This document shows, piece after piece, positions 31,729-41,147 of a DNA stretch of 64,000 bases. How positions within the stretch are numbered: the stretch's first letter is position 1; each line of letters opens with the position of its first letter. Under the pieces are notes generated by a model. It was not told where the DNA came from. It searched no databases and was given only the letters and a program-made list of their open reading frames with translations. Source of the DNA: Euphorbia lathyris. Taxonomy: Eukaryota; Streptophyta; Magnoliopsida; Malpighiales; Euphorbiaceae. The stretch covers positions 49,126,501 to 49,190,500 of the forward strand of contig NC_088919.1 in the NCBI RefSeq assembly GCF_963576675.1. The letters are read 5' to 3'. Position numbers and translations under genes: made by a program.

Positions 31729-32096
31729 GAATTCAAACTAAATTATAAAATATTGAAAAAAACTATTGAAATTATCTATGAGTTGGAAATACAAACTACA
31801 ACTTGAAATTATAAATATTTAGAATTCTCATTGATGTTTACATTTTTTCCAAAAAAACTCTTCCAATTATCTATATATTGAAAACCTAAACTCTAAATTG
31901 AAATTCTAAATATTTAATTTGTTCAATTAATGTCTATTGTTATACATTATATATAAACCATGCATGCCTATGATAAAAAATTTAAAATTTTATGTGATGA
32001 ATTTTTTTATTATAAAACTCTATTTAGTAATAACCTCCCAATTGTTATACAAATAGTCCGGTCCCAAGTGTATTCCTATATAGAGGTTTTACTGTA
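31504..32096. mobile_element. Emigrant/Lemi1-like (pogo-type) MITE
   Basis: Starts CAGTAAAACCTCTATATA (31506) and ends with the inverse ATATAGAGGTTTTACTG (32094), with TA on both sides (31504-31505, 32095-32096). CAGTAAAACC ends and TA duplications are known for Emigrant/Lemi1 elements mobilised by pogo-like transposases. It has a long internal (TA)n run (about 31677-31725). It sits in the right end of the MULE-like element; the related copy at the window start lacks it. Confidence 0.88.
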
Positions 32097-32439
32097 TATA
32101 TAAAGGGTATTTTGGGAAAGTTACAAATATATAATCTAGATATGTAGTGACTTGGATAATTGGTCTAAATATGTAAATAAGTCTATAATTTGATCCAGTT
32201 TTGTAATTTTTCCTGTAAAAAATAGAAAGTTAATTTGTTTTAAGATTTAGAATCGTGAATCAGGCCTTGAATTTTTAAGTTTTGAATTTTTTACAGATTT
32301 AAACAAATTGAAATTTATATCATTTTAAACAAGTTTAGGGGCTAATGAATCACTATAAGCGAGTTTAGAAGACCAATATGTCATTTTAAACAAATCTAGG
32401 TGGCCAATATGTTACTTAAGCAAGTTGAGGGAGTTAACA

Positions 32440-33170
32440 AAATATTTTATAAGTTTAGGGAGCTAATCAACCTTTTGAGATAAGTTCAGAAGCTATTAAT
32501 GTATTCTAACCATTATAAAACAATTAATTGATTATATATAAAAGTTTAACTCAATTAAATTGAATTTTAATAGGTTAGAATGGAATACAATTTTAAATTT
32601 TGAAAAATTTGGACAGTTATAATGTAATAAATTTGGACAGGTATATTTGACTAAATTTAATCAGTTTTGAAAATTCAATGAAATTAAATTTAATCAGTTA
32701 TAATGTAAATAAATTTAAAACTGAAAATTCAATGAAATTGATTGTTACGATTGAAAATATTGATTTTTCAGCTATAAAAAGCAAACAAAGGATGTCTAAC
32801 CCAACACATAAAACTCTCTCTTTTAAAGTGAAAAGACAAATGAAAAGAGAAAAGTAGGTAATCAAACATCCCTTATTTCAAAGTTAATTTTGTTTTATTA
32901 GTTGAATTTTCAGTCATTTCAAACCATTTTATATTAAATCTTTAGGCCATCTGTCTCACCCATTTGACGTGCTCGACAATCACCAAACGAAGATCAGTCT
33001 AAATGTGGACACATTTCAAAGGTGCCGCCATGGTGATGGAGGACCTCCAAGATTATCTCATGATTAAAGCTATGTCCGCAAAGAGCAAACTAGCTTTTCG
33101 AAAGTGTTCCAGACTATGCGACATAGGCATAGCAAGTGAGTTTGAAACTCAGCCAGATCAAGTGAGTTGT
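32440..33170. repeat. Single arm of the palindromic repeat, upstream of HIPP
   Basis: Direct similarity to 52826-53970: ttaactcaattaaatt, ggacagttataatgtaataa, cttttcagctataaaaagc-type blocks, gtggacacatttcaaaggtg and ccatggtgatgga. The interval between ttatctcatg and attaaagctatg lacks about 170 bp present in the palindrome arms. It ends about 360 bp upstream of the first recognisable HIPP exon. Confidence 0.75.
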
Positions 33171-33737
33171 CTGAGTTAATTTCAAATAAATTTTACGTGG
33201 TTTCATATATTTTTTAGATCGGTAGATGTGGTTGATAAAATTTTTATTTTTTCAAATTTGACCAATATCGATTTCAAAATGAAATTTTTTAAGGATCAAG
33301 TATAATTGAAATTAAAAGTAAAATTAGCCTAATTAATATTATGATGTTAGGATAAAATTAAAATTACTCTACCAATGTTTTTAACACCTTATCATCCTTG
33401 CTTGAATTGACTAAATCTTTAATCGATGGGTGAGCTAATTCACCTTTGAATCAAACTTTAGTAATTCTAATATTCATTAAGATTTTCTCTCTGATCTAAT
33501 TTAGTTCCGATTTTGTTTTTCTTATGAGCAGACAGAAGGCGAAGGAGATAAAGCGGCTCCACTGCCGACGGCGGCGAAAAGAAGGATGAACCGAAGCCTA
33601 TTTCGGTTTACAAAATGGTCATGCATTGTGAAGGCCGTTGTAAGAAAATTAGAAGCGCTGTGAAGCATTTAAAAGGTGAGAATTGAATAAAGATCTCTCT
33701 CTTTTTTTTCTTTTGTTTGTTTGGTTTGGTTTGATTG

Positions 33738-34217
33738 TGTATGAATGTGATTTGAAATTCAACATTCAAATTAAATTGTGTTGAATTTTGAACACAAGCC
33801 ATACAATTTTGTCAAAGTTCACATTAGTCTTTTTCCCTTTGTTCACATGTAATTTTTGACTTTGATTTCTTCCATTCACATCCCAAAATTTTCTTATAAA
33901 TACCATGCATTGGCATAGGTTTGTGCATCCTAGCAATTGATATTAGATTGCTAGTTTTGAGTGATATTCTCTAAGAGAGAATTGTGAGGTTTTGGGTGTA
34001 TTGGGGTTAAGGGTTTTGAGTGTTATTTTCTCCATTCTTTTGTACCACTTTTGTCTCTCTAGTGGAATAATTTTCGGTCTCCTTCGCCCGTGGACTAGGC
34101 ACACCGTCGAACCACGTAAATCCTTGTGTCATTTACTTTATTGTTCTTCTTTTATTTTGTTGTCAATTTATTTACCCAAATTAAATATTTCGTTCTGCTG
34201 CGGGGTTTTCCCTAACA
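33738..34217 (+). repeat. Copia 5' LTR
   Basis: TG...CA bounded. A TATA-like ttataaatacc (33893-33903) suggests the promoter, with transcription reading towards HIPP exon 2. Nearly identical to 38214-38692. Confidence 0.93.
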
Positions 34218-34220
34218 AAT

Positions 34221-34233
34221 TGGTATCAGAGCC
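34221..34233 (+). promoter_or_regulatory. Copia primer-binding site (initiator tRNA-Met)
   Basis: TGGTATCAGAGCC begins three bases after the 5' LTR, the standard site complementary to plant tRNA-iMet. Confidence 0.9.
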
Positions 34234-34247
34234 AATTAATATTTATT

Positions 34248-36476
34248 TTGGGATCTACTATGGCGACAACAAAATTTGATATCGAGAAGTATGATCGTAC
34301 TATCAGCTTTGCCTTATGGCAAGTCAAGATGAAAGCTATTTTGACACAGAACGGATTGAGCAAGGTGTTAGCAGACGAGTTACCTCCCACGGTAACAAAG
34401 GAGAAGAAACAAGAAATGGAGGAGAAAGCTCTAGCTGCCATTCAGTTATGCTTGTCAAACGAGGTTCTGCGTGAAGTCATCCATGAGAAGACTCCTAAAG
34501 GCTTATGGGAGAAACTTGAGTCTCTCTACATGTCCAAAAACCTCACCAGCAAGCTTGTTGTGAAACATCGTCTTCAGATGCTCAATATGGCGGAAGGTAC
34601 ATCCCTAAAGTCACACCTTGATAATTTCAGTTCAATTTTGCTGGATCTGGAAAATTTAGATATTAAATATGAAGAAGAAGATAAAGCTCTTATGTTGTTA
34701 CGATCTTTACCGCAGTCTTTCAAAAATTTCCGGGAGACCATGATCTACAGTAAAAGCACTCTAACTGTAGATGAGGTTAAAGGGTGTCTATTTTCAAAAG
34801 ATCTGATAGACAAAGAGCTTTCTGGTGATAGAAATGGCCCTACAGAAAGTCTGGTTGTTAGAGGGAGATCTTTTACAAAAGATCCCAGCAGCAACAACAA
34901 CAATCGATCGAGATCAAAATCAAAATCTAGATACAGTAATGTGACATGCAATTACTGTAAAAAGAAAGGGCACATCAAAGCTGAATGTTTCAAGCTACAT
35001 AAGAAAAATAAAGAAAAGGTTCATAAAGAAGACAATCATGCCGACGCCAGTGTTGCTGAAGATGAAGTAGATTGCGAAGTCTATGCCGTGTCCGATGATG
35101 GTGCTAGATCTGGACAAGGGTGGATCCTTGACTCTGCTTGCTCATTTCACATTTGCCTTCACAGAGATTGGTTCTCCTCTTATGAATCAGTAAACAGAGG
35201 AGTTGTGTTAATGGGAAATGATTCTCCTTGTAAAGTTGTTGGTATTGGTACCGTCAAAATCAAAATGCATGATGGCGTTGTCAGAACCTTGACAGATGTA
35301 CGGTATGTTCCTGACATGAAGAAAAACCTTATCTCTTTATCTGCTTTAGATGACAATAATTGCAGATTTTCTGGTGGAGATGGAGTCTTGAAGGTTTTGA
35401 AAGGTGCTCTAGTCGTAATGAAAGCCAGAAAAGTTGGAAGATTGTACGTGTTACAAGGTTCAACAGCCACGGGTGTTGCTGCAGTTTCCTCTTCCATGCC
35501 GGAGTCAGAAATTACCAAATTGTGGCACATGAGGCTCGGCCACATGAGTGAGAAAGGCTTGTCCATGTTAAGTCAACGAGGTCTCCTTTGTGGTCAACAT
35601 ACGTCCAAGTTGGAGTTTTGTGAGCATTGCATTTTTGGCAAACACAAACGAGTCAGTTTCAATACTGGTGTTCATCAAACAAAATGCACTTTGGATTATA
35701 TCCATTCAGATCTATGGGGGCCTGCACGTGTTCCTTCAAAAGGTGGCGCTCGATATATGCTTACCTTCATTGACGATTACTCCAGGAAGGTTTGGGCTTA
35801 TTTCTTGAAGCAGAAAAATGATGCCTTTGCCACTTTCAAGCAATGGAAGGCCTTGGTGGAAAACCAAACTGGTAAGAAGATCAAGCGTCTCCGCACTGAT
35901 AATGGTCTAGAATTTTGCAATGATGAATTCAACACATTTTGTAAAGATATGGGCATCTCTAGACATCTCACAGTTCCAGGAACACCACAACAAAATGGTG
36001 TAGCTGAGCGGATGAACAGAACTCTATTGGAAAAGGTTCGTTGTATGTTATCAAATTCTGGCTTATCTCAATACTTTTGGGCTGAAGCAGCTTTAACAGC
36101 TTGTCATTTAGTGAATCGTTCTCCGTCTGCTTCAATTAGTTGTAAAACTCCTAAAGAGGTATGGTCTGGAAAACCCGCTGATTATTCTGATTTCAGGATT
36201 TTTGGATGTCCTGTTTATGTTCATGTGAATGATGGAAAGTTGGAGCCCAGATCTAAAAAGGGCATTTTTCTCGGCTATCCTCCTGGTGTAAAGGGATATA
36301 AAGTTTGGCTTCTTGATCCCAAGTCACCAAAATCTGTAATCATTAGAAATGTTGTATTTAATGAATCTGTCATGCTTCATCCAAAGGAGTCTTCAGTCAC
36401 TCCTAACACCAAGATACAGAATTCTGATAAGCAGGTGGAGGTTCAAGTTGAGGTGGAGAATTCATTCTACAATTGA
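34248..36476 (+). CDS. Copia gag, protease and integrase
   Basis: 742 codons. Gag with WQVKMKAILTQNG and LYMSKNLTSKL (UBN2-type). Zinc knuckle CNYCKKKGHIKAEC at residues about 235-248. Protease DSACSFHIC (usual DSG is DSA here). GAG-pre-integrase LWHMRLGHMSEKGLSML with CEHC. Integrase catalytic Asp in HSDLWGPA, Asp in RTDNGLEFC and Glu in NGVAERMNRTLLEK. The start may be the second Met (34260, ATGGCGACAACA), just after the PBS. The frame breaks at 36474-36476; pol continues one base shifted. Confidence 0.88.
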   Translation: MGSTMATTKFDIEKYDRTISFALWQVKMKAILTQNGLSKVLADELPPTVTKEKKQEMEEKALAAIQLCLSNEVLREVIHEKTPKGLWEKLESLYMSKNLTSKLVVKHRLQMLNMAEGTSLKSHLDNFSSILLDLENLDIKYEEEDKALMLLRSLPQSFKNFRETMIYSKSTLTVDEVKGCLFSKDLIDKELSGDRNGPTESLVVRGRSFTKDPSSNNNNRSRSKSKSRYSNVTCNYCKKKGHIKAECFKLHKKNKEKVHKEDNHADASVAEDEVDCEVYAVSDDGARSGQGWILDSACSFHICLHRDWFSSYESVNRGVVLMGNDSPCKVVGIGTVKIKMHDGVVRTLTDVRYVPDMKKNLISLSALDDNNCRFSGGDGVLKVLKGALVVMKARKVGRLYVLQGSTATGVAAVSSSMPESEITKLWHMRLGHMSEKGLSMLSQRGLLCGQHTSKLEFCEHCIFGKHKRVSFNTGVHQTKCTLDYIHSDLWGPARVPSKGGARYMLTFIDDYSRKVWAYFLKQKNDAFATFKQWKALVENQTGKKIKRLRTDNGLEFCNDEFNTFCKDMGISRHLTVPGTPQQNGVAERMNRTLLEKVRCMLSNSGLSQYFWAEAALTACHLVNRSPSASISCKTPKEVWSGKPADYSDFRIFGCPVYVHVNDGKLEPRSKKGIFLGYPPGVKGYKVWLLDPKSPKSVIIRNVVFNESVMLHPKESSVTPNTKIQNSDKQVEVQVEVENSFYN

Positions 36477-38147
36477 CGAAGTCTGCCGAAGTAGAAGAAT
36501 CTACAGCTATTGAAGAGGAGCATCCAGTTGCTAGAAGCAGGCCAGAAAGAGAAAGAAAACAACCTCTAAGGTTAGCAGATTATGTCACTTTTGCCTGTGT
36601 TGCTGCACAAGAGACTGAAGGAGTTGGCGATCTTTCAACATATTCAGAAGCTATGTCCGGTGATGATTCTGGAAAATGGTTGGTAGCCATGCAAGAGGAG
36701 GTGGAATTTCTTCACAAAAATAAAACGTGGGAATTGGTGAAACCGCCAAAGAACAAGAAGATTGTCGGTTGTAAATGGGTCTTCAAACGAAAAGATGGCA
36801 TTCCGGGCGTTGAAGATGCTCGATACAAGGCACGATTGGTAGCCAAGGGCTATAGTCAGGTACAAGGAGTTGATTTTAATGTTGTTTTCTCTCATGTTGT
36901 TAAACATAGCTCTATTCGTGTTTTGCTTGCATTGGTTGCTATAAATGATTTGGAGTTGGAACAACTCGATGTCAAAACTGCCTTCTTACATGGAGAACTT
37001 GAGGAGAAAATCTATATGCAACAACCTGAAGGTTTTGAAATCGAAGGCAAAGAAGACCATGTTTGCTTTGCGGAAATCACTATATGGGTTAAAGCAGTCT
37101 CCTCGACAGTGGTATAAGCGGTTTGATTCCTTTATGATTGGGCATGGTTATTTTAGGAGCCAATATGATAGTTGTGTTTATTTCACAAAACTTCTAAATG
37201 GCTCATTTGTTTATTTGTTACTCTATGTTGATGATATGCTTATTGCTGCCAAGGATATGTCTGATATCAACAGATTGAAAGCAGAGCTGAGTAGTGAATT
37301 CGAGATGAAAGATTTGGGAGCTGCCAAGAAGATTCTTGGTATGGAGATCTATAGAGATAGAGCTGCAGGAACACTTTGTTTAACTCAGAGAAGTTTTGTT
37401 GAAAAAGTGTTGGAGCGATTTGGCATGAAAAATGCTAAACCTGTAAGTACTCCACTTGCTGCTCATTTCAGACTTTCTGCTGATATGTGTCCACAGTCGA
37501 AAAAGGATATTGAATATATGTCACATGTACCTTACTCTAGTGCGGTTGGTAGTATCATGTACGCGATGGTTTGTACTCGTCCTGACATTTCACATGCAGT
37601 CAGTGTAGTCAGTAGATATATGTCTAATCCTGGTAAAGATCATTGGAATGCTGTGAAATGGATTCTGAGATATTTAAGGGGTACTACTAATGCTTGTTTA
37701 AAATTTGGAAGGAGTGAGAATATGGTGGCAGGTTATGTTGATTCAGACTATGCAGGTGATCTTGACAGAAGAAGATCCATTACAGGTTATGTGTTTACTC
37801 TTGGTAGCAGTGCCATCAGTTGGAAAGCTACTTTACAGCCTACAGTTGCATTGTCCACTACAGAAGCAGAATATATGGCTGTAGTTGAAGCTGTAAAAGA
37901 AGCTATTTGGCTACGAGGCTTGGTTGGTCAGCTCATTTCAAATTCGCAGAAGATTATCGTTCACTGTGATAGCCAAAGTGCTATATATTTGACGAAGTAC
38001 CATTTTATTCGAGATGTTATTTCTGAAGGAAATATTACAGTTAGTAAAATTGGTACTGCAGATAATCCAGCCGACATGATGACGAAGCCTCTTCCAACAA
38101 CTAAGTTCAAGCATTGCTTGAACTTGATCGGTATTAGCAATAAGTGA
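36473..38147 (+). pseudogene. Copia reverse transcriptase and RNase H
   Basis: Continues pol after a frame change near 36470. The first part (to about 37065) carries WVFKRKDGIPGVEDARYKAR, LVAKGYSQVQGVDF and [16 protein letters not shown] second change returns to the original frame ([18 protein letters not shown], catalytic [27 protein letters not shown]). RNase H follows with [23 protein letters not shown] and [10 protein letters not shown]. After SAIYLTK about 14 conserved residues containing the catalytic-region His (normally ...RTKHIDVR) are missing in frame at about 37999, and RNase H resumes with YHFIRD. The two shifts compensate each other, but the product would be broken. Confidence 0.88.
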
Positions 38148-38200
38148 GCTGGCCCGAAAGGGCATTACAGTGAAGGAAGACTTTTGGTAAAATTTCAAAT

Positions 38201-38213
38201 CAAGGTGGAGATT
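38201..38213 (+). promoter_or_regulatory. Copia polypurine tract
   Basis: caaggtggagatt lies immediately upstream of the 3' LTR, the usual position and form in plant Copia elements. Confidence 0.8.
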
Positions 38214-38692
38214 TGTATGAATGTGATTTGAAATTCAACATTCAAATTAAATTGTGTTGAATTTTGAACACAAGCCATACAAATTTGTCAAAGTTCACAC
38301 TAGTCTTTTTCCCTTTGTTCACATTAATTTTTGACTTTGATTTCTTCCATTCACATCCCAAAATTTTCTTATAAATACCATGCATTGGCATAGGTTTGTG
38401 CATCCTAGCAATTGATATTAGATTGCTAGTTTTGAGTGATATTCTCTAAGAGAGAATTGTGAGGTTTTGGGTGTATTGGGGTTAAGGGTTTTGAGTGTTA
38501 TTTTCTCCATTCTTTTGTACCACTTTTGTCTCTCTAGTGGAATAATTTTCGGTCTCCTTCGCCCGTGGACTAGGCACACCGCCGAACCACGTAAATCCTT
38601 GTGTCATTTACTTTATTGTTCTTCTTTTATTTTGTTGTCAATTTATTTACCCAAATTAAATATTTCGTTCCGCTGCGGGGTTTTCCCTAACA
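38214..38692 (+). repeat. Copia 3' LTR
   Basis: Copy of the 5' LTR with about five differences (for example caaatttgtc for caattttgtc, caccgccg for caccgtcg). Its own TATA-like motif could drive transcripts into HIPP exon 2, 45 bp downstream of its end. Confidence 0.93.
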
Positions 38693-39396
38693 GATTGATT
38701 TGGATTGCCAATTGAAATTTGTGATTTGTTGTTGAAGGTGTGGATTCGGCGAAGACGGATCGTCAATCGAACAAATTGACGGTGACCGGGGAGGTTGACC
38801 CTGAGAAAGTGAAAGCGAGGCTGGAAAAGAAAATGAAGAAGGAAGTAGAGATTGTATCTCCGCAGCCCAATAAAGACGGCGGTGGTGGTGGTGAGAAGAA
38901 ACCGGGTGAGAAAACCTCTCAGAAGAAACCGGAGGTGAAGAAACGAGAGGAGAAAGCCGCCGAGAAGAAATCGGAGGTGAAGAAACCACCACCTAAAGAG
39001 GTATAATAATAATAATAAAATTAATTTAAATTCGTTCCTGATTAAGATGGAAGATTTGATTTAACTAATTTGGATTTAATTAATCTACCCAGATTACGGT
39101 GGTTTTGAAAATCAAAACTCATTGTGATGGTTGCATTACAAAAATGAAGAAGATCATCAGAACAATCAAAGGTAGATAAATTTTTAGAATATTTTAATCT
39201 CTGCGATTATACAAATATTTTTTCAAATTATAACTGACGTTACCGATTAACAGGAGTTGAGAGCGTCGCAGTCGATGACGGAAAGGATCTGGTAACGGTG
39301 AAGGGGACAATGGAAGTTAAGGACCTCGTGCCTTACCTGTCGGAGAAGCTCCTGAGGTCGGTTGAGGTCGTTCAGCCCAAGACAGACGAGGCCGTT

Positions 39397-39455
39397 CAGC
39401 CGAAGACAGACAAGGCCGTTCAGCCCAAGACAGACAAGGCAAAGAAAGCAGTCGG

Positions 39456-39488
<33 letters not shown>

Positions 39489-39760
39489 AGGAGGTGAGAA
39501 AAAGAACGATGGTGAGAAAGTAGATGGAGGAGTCGAGAAAAAGAACGATGGTGAGAAAGTAGACGGAGGAGTCGAGAAAAAGAATGATGCTAAGAAAGTA
39601 GACGGAGGAGGCGAGAAAAAGAAGGATGATAATATAGAAGGCGCCAAAGCCGGCGAGAAAAAGAGTGATGGTGAGAAAGATCAAGCCGGAGCAGGAGAGA
39701 AAAAGAATGATGATAAGAAAGGCGATGAAGCACGAGAAGAAGCAAAGGTGAAGAACAAAG
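39397..39760 (+). repeat. Coding repeats in HIPP exon 4
   Basis: Tandem units inside the reading frame: three of QPKTD(E/K)AV type, a (GD)n run from a cggcga microsatellite (39461-39486), and four of [13 protein letters not shown] type. They lengthen the Lys/Gly/Asp-rich linker between the second HMA domain and the Tyr/Pro tail. Confidence 0.85.
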
Positions 39761-40050
39761 AAGCTCTAGCTCCGGCTCCGGCGACGGCAGCTAGTGGTTA
39801 CGGTGGTGCTATGGCGGAGGTAATAAATAAGATGGAAAATTATCCGGCATATGTTCCACAACATCCGCAACACGGTTATGGATATAACCCGATAAATCAA
39901 GGTTACCAAATTCCGGTGTACAATTATAGATACATACAACAAGGGTATGGGCAATATGGGTATTATATTGAACCACCGTCCAACCATCCACCAGTGAATC
40001 CAGCAGAAATGTTCAGTGACGATAATCCCCATGCTTGTTCCATCATGTAA

Positions 40051-40468
40051 AACAACCACGAAAATGATTATATTTTTGTAAATTAAATCCATCTCTTGTA
40101 AATATAGGTAATGCTGCTTATAAAGAGTTGTGATCCTATTATATATGTTTATCACTGTCCAAGCTGAGAAATTTTATTATATACTCAGTTTTTTGTTTAA
40201 TCGATTGCAACATCGTAATTTGGTACTCATTTTATATGTTTTTTCAGTTAAAATATACGGCCCATAGACCCCCATATTTTGCCCATCTGAAGAAATAGTG
40301 TCTTTAGGGATGATTTACAGGTTTAATATTTAAAATACTTACCAATTTAATTAGGTCTATCAAAATAAATATGAAGTTTTTGGGTCTATTAAAAAAAAAA
40401 AAAAAAACTTCCATTTCCCTCTCTTCTCTTCTCTTCTCTTCTCTTCTCTTCTCTTCCTATGTGTCAAA
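40051..40468. other. 3' flank of HIPP with TCTCT microsatellite
   Basis: Contains the probable HIPP 3' UTR and an (A)n run followed by (tctct)n at about 40409-40455. No further gene. Confidence 0.6.
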
Positions 40469-40874
40469 GGCCCTGTTTGGCAAAGAGCGTTTTGGGATAA
40501 AAAGAGCGTTTTTGACCAACTTTAGCGGTTTGATCACTGAAACCGCTGATTGGAGTGTTTGGTGGAGAGAGGTTTGGAAGAGCGTTTTGGAATGAAAACG
40601 CTAATTTTGAAAAAGCTCATTTTAGGAGCTTTTTCAATTAGCGTTTTGGGATATTAAAATTAATGGACTTTTTTGACCCCAATAAATAGACTCTCTCTTC
40701 TCCTGCGCCAAAATTAATGCCCTTATTTGTCTTTGCACAAACCGCTATTATCAATCAGCTAATTTTTACCAAACAGGTCTAACAAACAGCTAATCAAATC
40801 AGCTAGTCAAATCAGCTAATATAATCAGCTAACAGCTAATGTAATCAGCTAACAGCTAATTCCCAAATAGGGCC
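40469..40874. mobile_element. Unclassified MITE (GGCCCTGTTTGG ends)
   Basis: The left end ggccctgtttggcaaa is inverted at the right as ttcccaaatagggcc. CAAA lies at each outer edge, so the exact target duplication is ambiguous. Internal motifs include gagcgttttgg repeats and, near the right end, several cagctaat units. About 406 bp with no coding capacity. Confidence 0.7.
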
Positions 40875-41147
40875 AAAGTCTTCTGTTTTGTTGATCTACT
40901 ACAAGGAGGATAAATGAAGTTTGTCTTCCTTTTTCCTCCTTCTACCGGGTTAGGTTTCTATATTTTTGTTATTATTGTTTTTGTTTTGTCTGTATCATTT
41001 TTTTGATTAAAGATTGGTTACCGAGGAAAGCGACGGACATCCCAGCCAGGCTGGCACCCCCGCGCAAGACCCCGAACCCCTTTATTAAAAGCATAACGCA
41101 AAAAGGAAGAAAAGAATAAAGAACAAAGAATTAATCAAATACAGGAA

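Larger units (their letters stand above)
29793..32510. mobile_element. Second MULE-like element with long inverted ends
   Basis: The left end (29793-30062) and right end (about 32090-32510, inverted) share atttagaccaattatccaa, catatctagattatatattt, ccaaaatacccc and ggaaaaattacaaaa. The outermost parts carry repeated blocks of the type gaacttgt...cccaaaa / ttagccccctgaacttgc, more of them on the right. Long inverted ends with subterminal iterations fit a MULE. No transposase and no clear target duplication were found, so the superfamily call is tentative. The interior holds foldbacks, a tandem repeat and an inserted Emigrant-like MITE. Confidence 0.55.
33733..38697 (+). mobile_element. Ty1/Copia retrotransposon (Tork/Tnt1-like) in a HIPP intron
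   Basis: LTRs 33738-34217 (480 bp) and 38214-38692 (479 bp) begin TGTATGAATG and end CCCTAACA. GATTG flanks the element at 33733-33737 and 38693-38697. PBS matches initiator tRNA-Met; a polypurine tract precedes the right LTR. The LTRs show only about five differences, so the insertion is young. It lies in the same orientation as HIPP, in the phase-1 intron between 33675 and 38738. Gag-pol is nearly complete but has two frame changes and an RNase H deletion, so it is probably defective. Confidence 0.95.
33532..40050 (+). pseudogene. HIPP gene (two HMA domains, CaaX end), probably damaged
   Basis: Exons: 33532-33675, 38738-39000, 39093-39171, 39254-40050, with GT-AG introns. Domain 1 (VYKMVMHCEGRCKKIRSAVK, then KLTVTGEVDPEKVKARLEKK) and domain 2 (ITVVLKIKTHCDGCITKMKK, then [20 protein letters not shown]) are heavy-metal-associated folds. 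A Lys/Gly/Asp-rich repeat region and a Tyr/Pro/Gly-rich tail follow, ending CSIM, a CaaX prenylation signal. HIPPs bind metals or partners at membranes or in the nucleus. Damage: the first exon needs a one-base shift (TAA at 33548 in the HMA frame), and domain 1 has CEGRC instead of CxxC. Domain 2 keeps CDGC. The upstream first exon was not found. A Copia element fills the first visible intron. It could also be a rapidly evolving but expressed gene. Confidence 0.8.
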
